Of a stretch of 64,000 nucleotides of DNA, positions 27,656 to 36,367 are shown in pieces; positions within the stretch are counted from its first letter, which is position 1, and every line of letters begins with the position of its first letter. This DNA comes from Verrucomicrobiota bacterium (GTDB taxonomy: Bacteria > Verrucomicrobiota > Verrucomicrobiia > Verrucomicrobiales > Verrucomicrobiaceae): assembly GCA_025360015.1 (NCBI GenBank), contig JANYCZ010000034.1, positions 45,874-109,873 of the forward strand. The letters run 5' to 3'. The notes beneath the pieces were generated by a model. It saw only the letters and a program-made list of their open reading frames with translations, had not been told where the DNA came from and did no database searches. The position numbers and the translations under genes were made by a program.

Positions 27656-28599
27656 TGAATCGACTGTTACTTCTAAGTTCATTGCTTCTGTTCGCAGCCG
27701 TGCTTGCTCTCGGAAAGGAGCCTGCCCCGATCCCACTGCACCGCATCCGTCCGCAGACCGCGCAGGACTTGCAGTCCGTCCTCCAGTTCAAAGGCCAGCA
27801 CCTTCCCTTCGTCAGCGCCCATCGTGGCGGATCGATGAAGGGCTTTCCCGAAAACTGCATCCCCACCTTCGAGCACACAATTCAGCACACCTTCGCCATG
27901 CTGGAGATCGACCCGCGCCGCACCAAGGACGGAGCCATCGTGTTGATGCACGACGCCACTTTGGAACGAACCACGACGGGAACAGGACGCGTGATCGATT
28001 TCACCCTCGCGGAGCTGAAACAACTGCACCTGAAGGACACGGTAGCTCAGGCCACTCACTACGAGATGCCGACACTCGATGAAGCGATCGAATGGGCGCG
28101 CGGCAAAACCGTGCTCGTGCTTGATCAAAAAGAGGTGACCCCCATCGAGCGCGCCGAGATCGTCACCCATCACAAGGCCGAGGCTTATGTCATCTTGATC
28201 GTGTCCAGCTTCAAAGATGCGGTGGCCGTTCATCAACTGAATCCCAACATCATGATGGAAGTCATGATCCCCACCGTCGCGAAGGCAGCGGAGTTTGACC
28301 AGCTCGGGATCCCTTGGCGCAATGTCATCGCCTTCGTCGGCCACACGCCGCCTGAAGACGTGGCCCTGTATGATTTCATCCATCGCAAAGGCACCTGCTG
28401 CATGGCAGGCACCTCACGGAATCTCGATCTCAAAGTGAGCAAAGGCGAGGTCGCAGACATTCAGGAGATCGAGGAAGGTTATCGCTCCTTCCTCAGCTTC
28501 GGTGCCGACATCTTTGAGACCGACATCCCGGTGCTCCTCGGCCCCCTGCTCCACAACACCGCCACTGCATTGAAGCAGCCCTTTTTTGAGTTGAAGTGA
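27652..28599 (+). CDS. Glycerophosphodiester phosphodiesterase family protein, secreted
   Basis: The 315-residue protein has a signal peptide (MMNRLLLLSSLLLFAAVLAL) and the GDPD hallmarks: SAHRGGSMKGFPENCIPTF (catalytic His, Glu and Asn), then EIDPRRTKDGAIVLMHD (metal-binding Glu/Asp and second His) and the late VLVLDQK. This is the periplasmic GlpQ/UgpQ-like TIM barrel that hydrolyses glycerophosphodiesters. The start overlaps the sialidase stop by four bases, so it is the last intact gene of the locus. Why a phosphodiesterase is joined to a sialidase operon is unclear; teichoic acid, phospholipid or phosphodiester-linked glycan debris are all possible. Confidence 0.88.
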   Translation: MMNRLLLLSSLLLFAAVLALGKEPAPIPLHRIRPQTAQDLQSVLQFKGQHLPFVSAHRGGSMKGFPENCIPTFEHTIQHTFAMLEIDPRRTKDGAIVLMHDATLERTTTGTGRVIDFTLAELKQLHLKDTVAQATHYEMPTLDEAIEWARGKTVLVLDQKEVTPIERAEIVTHHKAEAYVILIVSSFKDAVAVHQLNPNIMMEVMIPTVAKAAEFDQLGIPWRNVIAFVGHTPPEDVALYDFIHRKGTCCMAGTSRNLDLKVSKGEVADIQEIEEGYRSFLSFGADIFETDIPVLLGPLLHNTATALKQPFFELK

Positions 28600-28620
28600 C
28601 TTCTAAACACAATCCGTCAC

Positions 28621-28665
28621 ATGCAGCGCCTACTTCTTCTCACCGTGCTGTCGGGTTGCCGATGA
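28621..28665 (+). pseudogene. Truncated lipoprotein leader (14 codons)
   Basis: ATG at 28621 opens MQRLLLLTVLSGCR then TGA. It is a complete lipoprotein signal (basic N-region, Leu-rich core, lipobox LSGC) that stops one residue after the acylated Cys. It lies 21 bases after the glycerophosphodiesterase stop, as the next operon member would. A broken lipoprotein gene is the likeliest reading; chance is possible because it is very short. Confidence 0.35.
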
Positions 28666-28715
28666 CCATTGCGATGAAAGGGAGAGCTCAGCCTGCGGAA
28701 GGCAGATTGAGACGT

Positions 28716-28997
28716 TCACCCCTCATGCTCACGCCGCCATGACTTCAAGATGGTATCCAGCAGTCCGGGAAATCGGCTGTCCAGTTCCTTGCGCCGCACC
28801 TTGCTCGTCAGCTCCACGCCACGGCGTTCGCTGTGGATGATGCCCGACTCACGCAGAATGCGGTAGTGCTGGGAGCAGGTGGACTTCGGCATGCTGCACT
28901 TCAGGCGGCCGGTCGTCTCCACGCAGTTCAGTCCCTCCTCCGCTTTACGTAGTTCGGCGACAATGCTGAGCCGCACCGGATCTGACAGGGCGTGCAT
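28716..28997 (-). CDS. ArsR-family winged-helix regulator
   Basis: The 93-residue protein has the ArsR core: HALSDPVRLSIVAEL, a helix-turn-helix with SMPKSTCSQHYRILRESGII, and the wing SERRGVELTSKVRRKEL. No metal-binding CxC motif of the ArsR/SmtB type is seen, so it may sense a redox or organic signal. The frame continues upstream for about 20 codons as PPAESFTVAGI before a stop, and this looks like family sequence, but it contains no ATG, GTG or TTG, so ATG 28997 is taken as start. It is divergent from an oxidoreductase operon with a perfect inverted repeat between. Confidence 0.85.
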   Translation of the reverse strand: MHALSDPVRLSIVAELRKAEEGLNCVETTGRLKCSMPKSTCSQHYRILRESGIIHSERRGVELTSKVRRKELDSRFPGLLDTILKSWRREHEG

Positions 28998-29086
28998 GAT
29001 GCCCGCGACGGTGAAACTTTCGGCTGGAGGATGGTGAAGAGGTCTGATGCGCGCACGCTACATTAATTTCACTTGCAGTTCAATCA

Positions 29087-29117
29087 TTCTATTGTTCCGT
29101 AATTGTGAACAATAGAA
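29087..29117. promoter_or_regulatory. Perfect 11-bp inverted-repeat operator
   Basis: TTCTATTGTTC (29087-29097) and GAACAATAGAA (29107-29117) form a perfect inverted repeat with a 9-base spacer. The element is AT-rich against a GC-rich background. It lies in the gap between the ArsR-type regulator and the oxidoreductase operon and ends 10 bases before the ATG of the first operon gene, so binding there could block transcription or initiation. It is the obvious site for the adjacent regulator. Confidence 0.75.
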
Positions 29118-29127
29118 CTAACAGATC

Positions 29128-30177
29128 ATGCCTACTCTCTTCGATCCCCTTCAGCTCGGCGCCCTGACTCTCCCGAATCGCATTTTTCTCGCCCCTCTCA
29201 CTCGTGCCCGCGCAGGGAAGCAGCGCCTGCCAAACGCCCTCATGGCCGAGTACTACCGCCAGCGTGCCAGCGCCGGGCTCATCATCAGCGAGGCCACTTC
29301 CGTCACGCCCATGGGCGTCGGTTATGCCAACACCCCCGGCGTGTGGTCGGCGGAGCAGGTGGCAGGTTGGAAGCTCACCACACAGGCCGTGCATGAGGCC
29401 GGTGGCCGCATCTTCCTGCAACTCTGGCACGTGGGACGTCTTTCAGACCCCATGTTTCTGGATGGCGCGCAGCCCGTGGCCCCCAGCGCCGTCGCTGCGG
29501 CAGGTCATGTGAGCCTCGTGCGCCCTGAGAGACCCTTCGTAACACCCCGCGCCCTGGACCTGTCTGAGATCCCCGGTGTCGTCGAAGCCTTCCGCCAAGG
29601 CGCCGAAAATGCAAAGCTTGCTGGCTTCGATGGTGTGGAGATCCACGGTGCCAATGGCTACTTGCTCGATCAGTTCCTGCAAACCAAGACCAATCAGCGC
29701 ACCGACGACTACGGCGGCTCTTTGGAAAACCGCGCCCGTCTGATGCTGGAGGTCACAGATGCCGTGATCTCCGTCTGGGGTGCCGATCGCGTGGGCATGC
29801 ACCTCGCACCGCGTGGCGATGCCCATGACATGGGCGATGCGAATCCCCTGGAGACCTTCAGCCACGTCGCGCGTGAGCTCGGCCGTCGCAAAATCGCCTT
29901 CATCTGTGCACGCGAGCACCAGGCACCGGACAGCATCGGCCATGCGCTCAAGAAGGCCTTCGGCGGTGTGTACGTAGCCAATGAAAAGTTCACCCTCGAG
30001 TCTGGCAACGCCATTCTCTCCGCCGGTGATGCCGACGCCGTGGCCTTTGGCGTGCCCTTCCTGGCGAATCCTGATCTGCCCAAGCGCTTTTGCTCAGGTG
30101 CCGCCTTGAACGCCCCCGATTCATCCACCTTCTATGCGGACGGTGCCAAGGGCTACACCGATTACCCTGCATTATGA
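29128..30177 (+). CDS. Old yellow enzyme-type NADH:flavin oxidoreductase (NemA-like)
   Basis: A 349-residue FMN TIM barrel. FMN and substrate motifs are visible: [13 protein letters not shown] (about 17-29), [26 protein letters not shown] (His/Asn substrate pair) and [17 protein letters not shown], all typical of OYE/NemA ene-reductases that reduce activated double bonds, nitro compounds and quinone-like electrophiles. It begins 10 bases after the inverted-repeat operator and its stop overlaps the next start (ATGA). ArsR- or TetR-type repressors often control such genes in response to electrophiles. Confidence 0.92.
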   Translation: MPTLFDPLQLGALTLPNRIFLAPLTRARAGKQRLPNALMAEYYRQRASAGLIISEATSVTPMGVGYANTPGVWSAEQVAGWKLTTQAVHEAGGRIFLQLWHVGRLSDPMFLDGAQPVAPSAVAAAGHVSLVRPERPFVTPRALDLSEIPGVVEAFRQGAENAKLAGFDGVEIHGANGYLLDQFLQTKTNQRTDDYGGSLENRARLMLEVTDAVISVWGADRVGMHLAPRGDAHDMGDANPLETFSHVARELGRRKIAFICAREHQAPDSIGHALKKAFGGVYVANEKFTLESGNAILSAGDADAVAFGVPFLANPDLPKRFCSGAALNAPDSSTFYADGAKGYTDYPAL

Positions 30178-31193
30178 ACCCTCCTCCAGGCCTCCTCTAT
30201 TCCGTACTGGATCTGTCCCCGATCTTGAAGGGAGAGACTGCCACACAGTCCTTTCGCCACTCGCTCAGTCTGGCGCAGCATGTGGAGAAGTGGGGCTACC
30301 ACCGCTACTGGGTGGCCGAGCATCACAACATCCCCGGCGTCGCCAGCGCCGCCACCTCCGTGGTCATCGGCCATATCGCCGGTGGCACCTCCACCATCCG
30401 CGTCGGCTCCGGCGGCATCATGCTGCCCAATCACGCGCCGCTGGTCATTGCCGAGCAGTTCGGCACCTTGGAGTCACTCTACCCTGGTCGCATTGATCTC
30501 GGCCTCGGCCGCGCTCCAGGTGGCGATCAACTCACAGCCCGTGCGCTGCGTCGCGGCCTCGGCAGCAGCGGTGACACCTTCCCGGCAGACGTGCTTGAGC
30601 TGCAGCGTTTCCTCGGCCCCGTGCTGCCCGGGCAAAGCGTCCGCGCCGTGCCAGGGCAGGGGCTCCATGTGCCGCTCTATCTCCTGGGCAGCAGCACCTT
30701 CAGCGCCACTCTCGCCGCAGAGATGGGCCTGCCGTTTGCCTTCGCTTCCCACTTTGCGCCGGAGCTGCTGCATCAGGCGCTGGACATTTACCGCAGCCAG
30801 TTCCAACCCTCCGCCGCATTGGAAAAACCGCATGTGATGATCGGTGTGAATGTCATCGCTGCCGACACAGATGCAGAAGCCAAACGGCTCTTCAGCTCGT
30901 TGCAGCAAGTCTTTCTGAATCTCATTCGCGGCAGGCCCACGCAACTGCAGCCCCCGGTCGATGACATCAACGCCCTCTGGAATCCCGTCGAGGCATCACA
31001 AGTATCTCGCATGACCCGCTGCTCCGCCGTCGGCAGCCCCGACACTTTCCGTCGGCAGATCGAAGTCCTGCTCAATGACACCGGTGCAGATGAAATCATC
31101 GCCACCGCGCACATCCACGATCAGGAGGCACGCCTGCACTCATTCGAAATCGCCGCACAAGTTTTCAAAAGCCTGCAGCATTTCAATTCGTAA
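30174..31193 (+). CDS. Luciferase-like (LLM class) flavin-dependent monooxygenase
   Basis: The 339-residue protein shows the bacterial luciferase-like fold: [19 protein letters not shown] (EHHN motif), [40 protein letters not shown] and [15 protein letters not shown]. These proteins use reduced flavin and oxygen to oxidise small organics. ATG 30174 overlaps the OYE stop; a longer open frame from 30090 overlaps that gene. It is the middle gene of the ArsR-controlled oxidoreductase operon. Confidence 0.9.
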   Translation: MNPPPGLLYSVLDLSPILKGETATQSFRHSLSLAQHVEKWGYHRYWVAEHHNIPGVASAATSVVIGHIAGGTSTIRVGSGGIMLPNHAPLVIAEQFGTLESLYPGRIDLGLGRAPGGDQLTARALRRGLGSSGDTFPADVLELQRFLGPVLPGQSVRAVPGQGLHVPLYLLGSSTFSATLAAEMGLPFAFASHFAPELLHQALDIYRSQFQPSAALEKPHVMIGVNVIAADTDAEAKRLFSSLQQVFLNLIRGRPTQLQPPVDDINALWNPVEASQVSRMTRCSAVGSPDTFRRQIEVLLNDTGADEIIATAHIHDQEARLHSFEIAAQVFKSLQHFNS

Positions 31194-31223
31194 CTTCACC
31201 CACTCAACCCTACCCACACTCCT

Positions 31224-32258
31224 ATGGAATACAGACAACTCGGCGGCTCCGGCTTCAAAGTCCCCGCACTCACTCTCGGCACCGGCACTTTTGGCGGCGG
31301 CACAGAATTCTTCAAAGAATGGGGCACGTCCGATGTCGCCGAAGCCTCACGCCTCATCGACATCTGCCTCGAAAATGGCCTGAACATGTTTGATTCCGCC
31401 GACATCTACTCGAACGGTCTGGCAGAGGAAATCCTCGGCCAGGCCATCAAAGGCCGCCGCGATGACGTCCTCATCTCCACCAAAGGCACCTTCCGCTTTG
31501 GTGAAGGCCCGAACAGTGTCGGCTCCTCCCGCTGGCATCTCATCCGCGCCGTGGAAAACAGCCTCAAGCGCCTCGGCACCGACTACATCGATCTCTACCA
31601 GCTGCACGGCTTTGACGCCATGACGCCAGTGGAAGAAGTCGTCGGCACCTTGGACGATCTCGTGCGCGCCGGAAAAATCCGCTACATCGGCGTCTCCAAT
31701 TTCTCCGGCTGGCACCTCATGAAATCACTCGCGCATGCCGAAAAATTCGGCCTGACGAAGTACGTCGCCAATCAGACCTACTACTCCCTCATCGGTCGTG
31801 AGTATGAGTGGGAGCTCATGCCGCTCGGCGTCGATCAAAAAGTCGGCGCAGTCGTCTGGAGTCCGCTCGGCTGGGGCCGCCTCACCGGCAAGCTCCGTCG
31901 CAATCAGCCACGCCCTGAAACCAGCCGTCTCAATCACAAACTCAGCTCCTCCATGGGCCCGCAGGTGGACGACGAATATCTCTACAAAGTCGTGGATGCC
32001 CTCGATGAAGTGGCCGCCGAAACCAGCAAGACCGTCCCCCAAGTCGCGCTAAATTGGCTCCTCCAGCGCCCCACCGTTTCGAGCGTCATCATCGGTGCTC
32101 GCAACGAAGAGCAGCTCCGCCAAAACCTAGGTGCCGTCGGCTGGAACCTCACCACCGATCAGGTGGCCAAACTCGACACCGCCAGCGAAAAACCAAAGAT
32201 CTACCCCTACTGGCATCAGGCAGGCTTCGACGAACGGAATCCATTTCCGACCAAGTAA
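31224..32258 (+). CDS. Aldo/keto reductase
   Basis: A 344-residue NADPH-dependent reductase. It starts MEYRQLGGSGFKVPALTLG and contains FDSADIYSNGLAEEILG (Asp and Tyr of the tetrad), LISTKGT (Lys), YQLHGFD (His), RYIGVSNFSGW, and a C-terminal NADP-binding region LQRPTVSSVIIGARNEEQL. The subgroup resembles the YajO/AKR11-like enzymes. It follows the monooxygenase after 30 bases and is probably in the same operon, reducing aldehydes or ketones formed under electrophile stress (inference). Confidence 0.92.
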   Translation: MEYRQLGGSGFKVPALTLGTGTFGGGTEFFKEWGTSDVAEASRLIDICLENGLNMFDSADIYSNGLAEEILGQAIKGRRDDVLISTKGTFRFGEGPNSVGSSRWHLIRAVENSLKRLGTDYIDLYQLHGFDAMTPVEEVVGTLDDLVRAGKIRYIGVSNFSGWHLMKSLAHAEKFGLTKYVANQTYYSLIGREYEWELMPLGVDQKVGAVVWSPLGWGRLTGKLRRNQPRPETSRLNHKLSSSMGPQVDDEYLYKVVDALDEVAAETSKTVPQVALNWLLQRPTVSSVIIGARNEEQLRQNLGAVGWNLTTDQVAKLDTASEKPKIYPYWHQAGFDERNPFPTK

Positions 32259-33114
32259 CCGCAGTCACGCATGCATTCAGTCAAGGGCTGCATCGCCGAA
32301 AGTTCGCGCCCAAGACACAAAGCGCCCCGGAGCGCGGACTTCCAGTCCGCAGCACTCCGCTTGCACCCACCTCTCCGCACGACCCTCCAGCCCAAGGTGT
32401 GGGGGACTCCTGACCCCCAGCAGGGATTGGAGCGCCCTATGCGTTCAAAATTTGAGACGGGGTCCGGCTGCGAGGCCGCGACCCGACCCCTTTACGACCA
32501 CCAACCCCGCCATCAAAGACACCTACGTTAGAGCATGTTAAAATTACATGCCAACCCACGACGAAAAATGTCCAAAGGCCATCGCGAGGACGTCAGTAAG
32601 TGGCCCGCACAGTCCTCTGTGCGGCCCTGGGCATTCGTACCCGCTGGAAGCCCACAAAGGACTGAGCGGACCACTATGTGCGCCAGCCTTCAGCTCGCGA
32701 ATTCTAGCAAATACCACACGGCTAAAAAATAGTTTAAATGAACTAAGTATTACCGGTGCCTCGCACGACACGCCTTTCGCCCACCAGCTCCAACGGAGTT
32801 GCGTATTTCAGCCAAGGGTCAGCCAGCTTGTCCTCCGAAGCTCGCAGAGCGAAGGAGGAAGCCTCAGCGAGGCGATCCTGGGTACTGCCATGCGCCTCCG
32901 TAAAGCAAACCCTGCACTGCGCCACACCTCACGCCCAACAGCAGCGTCTGCAATCCGTCCCGCCGCGCCCTGCGCCGTTTTTATCCAGCGCTCCAATGCT
33001 CCAGTGAGCCTCATTGAATCAGGGCCATTTGCTGCCCGCACCTCAACCTCATCCCCCGCTGGTTACCTGCTTTTACCAGAAACATCGCCCCTCACCGCAC
33101 GTCATCATGCGACC
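32259..33114. repeat. Gene-free, repeat-rich intergenic region
   Basis: No convincing gene is seen in these 856 bases, although frames stay open by chance. Several palindromes occur: GCGGACT-TCC-AGTCCGC (32334-32350); the dispersed CCGCACA/TGTGCGG hairpin (32598-32624); CAGCTCC-AAC-GGAGTTG (32785-32801, one wobble pair); and TCCTCC/GGAGGA arms around a nested CTC/GAG pair (32831-32859). Elements like these recur in many Verrucomicrobia genomes, where they often give spurious translated peptides. An AT-rich patch at about 32700-32750 could hold a promoter for the downstream esterase, but it is distant. Confidence 0.65.
32598..32624. repeat. Dispersed hairpin repeat, copy 2 (CCGCACA/TGTGCGG)
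   Basis: The AAGTGG lead-in and 7-bp arms match the copy at 15900-15925, with one base more in the loop and different loop sequence. Confidence 0.6.
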
Positions 33115-34668
33115 ATGAAACCAGTCCTCGTTCTGCTTCTCTCATCCTCCTGCGCCTTCGCCGGAGTGAAAATGCCAGCGGTCATCTCAGATCACATGGT
33201 CCTTCAGAGAAATGCTCCGGTCTCCATCTGGGGCTGGGCAGATGCGAATGAGCAGGTGCAGGTGGACTTCGCCGGACAAACAAAATCCACCAAGACCAGC
33301 GCCGACGGAAAATGGCAGGTCAAACTCGACAGGCTTCAGGCCAGCGCTCCACCACAGACACTCACCGTCTCCGGCACCAACAAGATCACCATCCAAGACG
33401 TCCTCGTCGGCGAAGTCTGGCTCGCCTCCGGTCAGTCAAATATGGAGATGCGCATCAAAGACAAGCTGCACGGCATGGTGGACCATGCGGATGTAGAAAT
33501 CGCTGCGGCAAAGCATCCCGATATTCGCATCTTTGTGCATGACGCACCCTTCGAAATCTACCAGCAGCCAGTCCCCGCCGATGAACCCGCCCAAGATCGC
33601 TCCGGTTCCTGGCGCGTCTGCTCCCCCGAGACCGTCAGTGATTTCTCTGCCATGGGCTACTTCTTCGCACGCGATCTCCTCGCCGAGATCAAACAACCCG
33701 TCGGCATCCTCACTTCCGCCGTTGGCGGCACCCCCATCGAAGCCTGGACCAGCGCCTCCGCACAGCAAGCCTCCCCAGAACTCCAGCCACTGCTCGAAGA
33801 TTGGAACAAGCGCCTCACCAACTTTGACCCCGCAGCCGCTGAAAAGAAATTTCTCGAAGACAAAGCCGCATGGTTAAAGATGCGCGCCTCCGCTCTCAAA
33901 GCCAAGCAGCCCGCACCAAAAGCGCCACTCCCCTTCAAGAACATCGCCGTGATGAAACCCGGCGGCCTGTTCAACAGCATGATCACACCACTGATTCCCT
34001 ACACCATTCGCGGCGTCATCTGGTATCAGGGCGAGCGCAATGCCGCCGGCCCATTCACCACCTTGTATGGCACGCAGCTACGCATTCTCATTGCCGACTG
34101 GCGCGCACGCTGGAACGATGACTTTCACTTCGCCTGGGTCCAGCTCCCCGCCGTCAAAGGCGTGCAAAAGCTTCCCTCAGAACCTAAAGGCTGGGGCGTT
34201 GCCGTGCGGGATTTACAGCGTCGCACGCTGAGCCTTCCCCACACCAGCATGGCCATCACCATAGACCTCGGCGGCGAGGTCAACGGCCACCCGACCAACA
34301 AGTCGGACTACGCCAAGCGTATCTCCACCATCGTGCTGCACGACGTGTATCAAAAGAAGATCGCCCTGCCCACCGGCCCCTTGTTCAAAACCGCAGCCGT
34401 CGAAAAAGGCCGGATGATCCTCACCTTCGACTACGCCAATGGCTTGAAAGCCAAAGCCGGCGAACTCGAAGGCTTCGCCATCGCCGGTGACGAGGGAAAA
34501 TTCGCCTGGGCGAGTGCCAAAATCGAAGGTGGCAAAGTCATCGTCTGGAACGACAAGATCACCGAGCCCAAAGCCGTCCACTACAGCTTTGCCGGAATGC
34601 CGAAAGGCAATCTTGTCAATGCCGCCAATCTGCCCGCCTCGCCATTTCGCACAGATGATTGGAAATAA
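33115..34668 (+). CDS. Sialate O-acetylesterase-like protein, secreted
   Basis: The 517-residue protein has signal peptide MKPVLVLLLSSSCAFA and then MPAVISDHMVLQRNAPVSIW, the characteristic opening of the sialate O-acetylesterase family. The nucleophile motif is WLASGQSNMEM (Ser in GQSN), with ILTSAVGGTPIEAW, GGLFNSMITPLIPYTIRG and VIWYQGERNA as further SGNH-type blocks. Such enzymes remove acetyl groups from sialic acids or other acetylated glycans, exposing them to glycosidases. ATG 33115 is chosen because it starts the signal peptide; the frame is open far upstream through repeat sequence. The gene heads a run of secreted proteins and may functionally extend the sialidase locus. Confidence 0.88.
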   Translation: MKPVLVLLLSSSCAFAGVKMPAVISDHMVLQRNAPVSIWGWADANEQVQVDFAGQTKSTKTSADGKWQVKLDRLQASAPPQTLTVSGTNKITIQDVLVGEVWLASGQSNMEMRIKDKLHGMVDHADVEIAAAKHPDIRIFVHDAPFEIYQQPVPADEPAQDRSGSWRVCSPETVSDFSAMGYFFARDLLAEIKQPVGILTSAVGGTPIEAWTSASAQQASPELQPLLEDWNKRLTNFDPAAAEKKFLEDKAAWLKMRASALKAKQPAPKAPLPFKNIAVMKPGGLFNSMITPLIPYTIRGVIWYQGERNAAGPFTTLYGTQLRILIADWRARWNDDFHFAWVQLPAVKGVQKLPSEPKGWGVAVRDLQRRTLSLPHTSMAITIDLGGEVNGHPTNKSDYAKRISTIVLHDVYQKKIALPTGPLFKTAAVEKGRMILTFDYANGLKAKAGELEGFAIAGDEGKFAWASAKIEGGKVIVWNDKITEPKAVHYSFAGMPKGNLVNAANLPASPFRTDDWK

Positions 34669-34688
34669 CACCCGCAGAAAAAATCAGC

Positions 34689-36323
34689 ATGAATAAGTCA
34701 GGAACAACGCGCCGCCAGTTCATCAAGGCTGCCGCAGCCATGCCCTGGCTCTCACATGCGGCGGACCCATCGCGCACTCCCCCACGTGTGCTCTACAGCA
34801 ACGACACAACGAACATCACGTCATGCATCAGCCCGTTTCACAAGGATCGGGAACCGTTTCGAAAGGAGATGCTCGAAGCCACTGTAGATGAAGTCACAGA
34901 ACTCGTGGATGCACACATGCTGCAGCCTGGTCTCGGCATGGTGCCCATGTGGCCCAGCAAGGTGCTGCCACTGGCCGAGCACTACGCCTGGATCAAGCAG
35001 CGCTACGGCCAGAAGCCCGATCCCTTCGGCCAGTTTGTGCTGGATGGCGGTGACATCGTGCAGGTCTTCATCGACCGCTGCCGGCAGCGCCAGCAGGCTG
35101 CCTTCATTTCCTTCCGCATGAACGATGCGCACAACAAAGAGTTCTGCGATCCCAAACCCGGTGAAAAACCCAGCGGCAGCATCGGCATGAGCGTGACTAA
35201 ATTTTACGCTGAGCATCCCGAATATCGCCTCAAACCCGATTCGCTGCGTGGAGTCGATCTCGTGCAAAACTGGGCCGTGCCCGAGGTTCGCGCACAGAAG
35301 TTTGCGCTCATTCGCGAGCTGTGTGAGAACTACGACATCGACGGCCTCGAACTCGATTTCCTCCGCTTCTATAGCTGCTTCCGCATCGAAGAAACACCGC
35401 TGGAACAGCGCATCATCATCATGACCAGCTTCGTGCGCGAAGTGCGCCAGTTGCTCGATCAAACCTCCCGCAATGGCAAGCGCCGCTGGCTATGCGCCCG
35501 TGTACCCTGCCACCTTCCTGCATTGGATGTGCTGGGCCTCGACTTAAAATCCCTCGTAGCTGCCGGCCTCGATATGGTCAACGCCTCCGAGCATTACTTC
35601 ACCACCCAGCAGCATGATCTGGCCGCGATTCGTGTACAGACCCAGGGAGCCGCCCTCTACTTCGAACTCTGCCACACCATCTGGAAGGGCGACAAAGTCG
35701 CAAAAGGCTACGACGTCTTCCCCTTCCGCCGCGCCACACGCGAGCAACTGCACACGTCCGCTCACCTCGCCTACGCACGCGGCGCAGACGGCATCAGCCT
35801 CTTCAATTTCGCCTACTACCGCCAGCACGGCCACGGCGAAGGCCGCGGAGTATTCGGCGAGCCCCCATTTGAAGCCCTCAAAGCGTTGCGTAATCCGCAA
35901 GCACCCGCTCAACAGCCGCAGCACTGGTTCATCGCCCAAGGCTGGCGCGCACCCGGCATGAATCCACTGCCCGTGCCGCGCAAAATCGAGGCAGACAAGC
36001 CGGCGAAATTCAACTTCGATCTCGCCCCACCCACAGGCGGATGGAAGCAGGATGCCCGCATCCGCATTCAGACCGACCAGCCGATCGGGAAGGGCAAATG
36101 GACCGCCACTTTCAACGGCGAGTTGCTGAATCCGACACACGATGTCTCCGAGCCTTTCCCCGTGCCATACCCGTCCTTGCTCGGCAAACCGGCCGAACTG
36201 CGTGCCTGGACCCTCCCCCCCAAACTCCTGCACGAAGGCAAAAACACCCTTGAGGTCACCCTCAAAGCGGGAGAGCCCCTGTCAGTGATCTTTGTCGATC
36301 TCGCCGCTGGTCAGGCCTCTTGA
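34689..36323 (+). CDS. Tat-exported putative TIM-barrel glycoside hydrolase
   Basis: A 544-residue protein with a twin-arginine signal (TTRRQFIKAAAAM, residues about 5-17). The body has features of a (beta/alpha)8 glycosidase-like protein: FISFRMNDAHN, then YDIDGLELDFLRFYSCF, where GLELDFLR resembles a strand ending in catalytic acids, followed by AYARGADGISLFNFAYY. The last 110 residues look like a beta-sandwich (RIRIQTDQPIGKGKW). I do not recognise an exact GH family. It starts 20 bases after the esterase stop; ATG 34659 is in frame but would precede the Tat motif by a longer, less typical leader. Confidence 0.65.
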   Translation: MNKSGTTRRQFIKAAAAMPWLSHAADPSRTPPRVLYSNDTTNITSCISPFHKDREPFRKEMLEATVDEVTELVDAHMLQPGLGMVPMWPSKVLPLAEHYAWIKQRYGQKPDPFGQFVLDGGDIVQVFIDRCRQRQQAAFISFRMNDAHNKEFCDPKPGEKPSGSIGMSVTKFYAEHPEYRLKPDSLRGVDLVQNWAVPEVRAQKFALIRELCENYDIDGLELDFLRFYSCFRIEETPLEQRIIIMTSFVREVRQLLDQTSRNGKRRWLCARVPCHLPALDVLGLDLKSLVAAGLDMVNASEHYFTTQQHDLAAIRVQTQGAALYFELCHTIWKGDKVAKGYDVFPFRRATREQLHTSAHLAYARGADGISLFNFAYYRQHGHGEGRGVFGEPPFEALKALRNPQAPAQQPQHWFIAQGWRAPGMNPLPVPRKIEADKPAKFNFDLAPPTGGWKQDARIRIQTDQPIGKGKWTATFNGELLNPTHDVSEPFPVPYPSLLGKPAELRAWTLPPKLLHEGKNTLEVTLKAGEPLSVIFVDLAAGQAS

Positions 36324-36367
36324 CCAGCAAGTCGCTCATTCTGGGTGCGTCTGTTCTGATACAACCC

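Noticed and set aside
32548..33114. Long N-terminal extension of the O-acetylesterase frame
   Set aside because: The stretch translates palindromic repeat DNA; the signal peptide starts at 33115.
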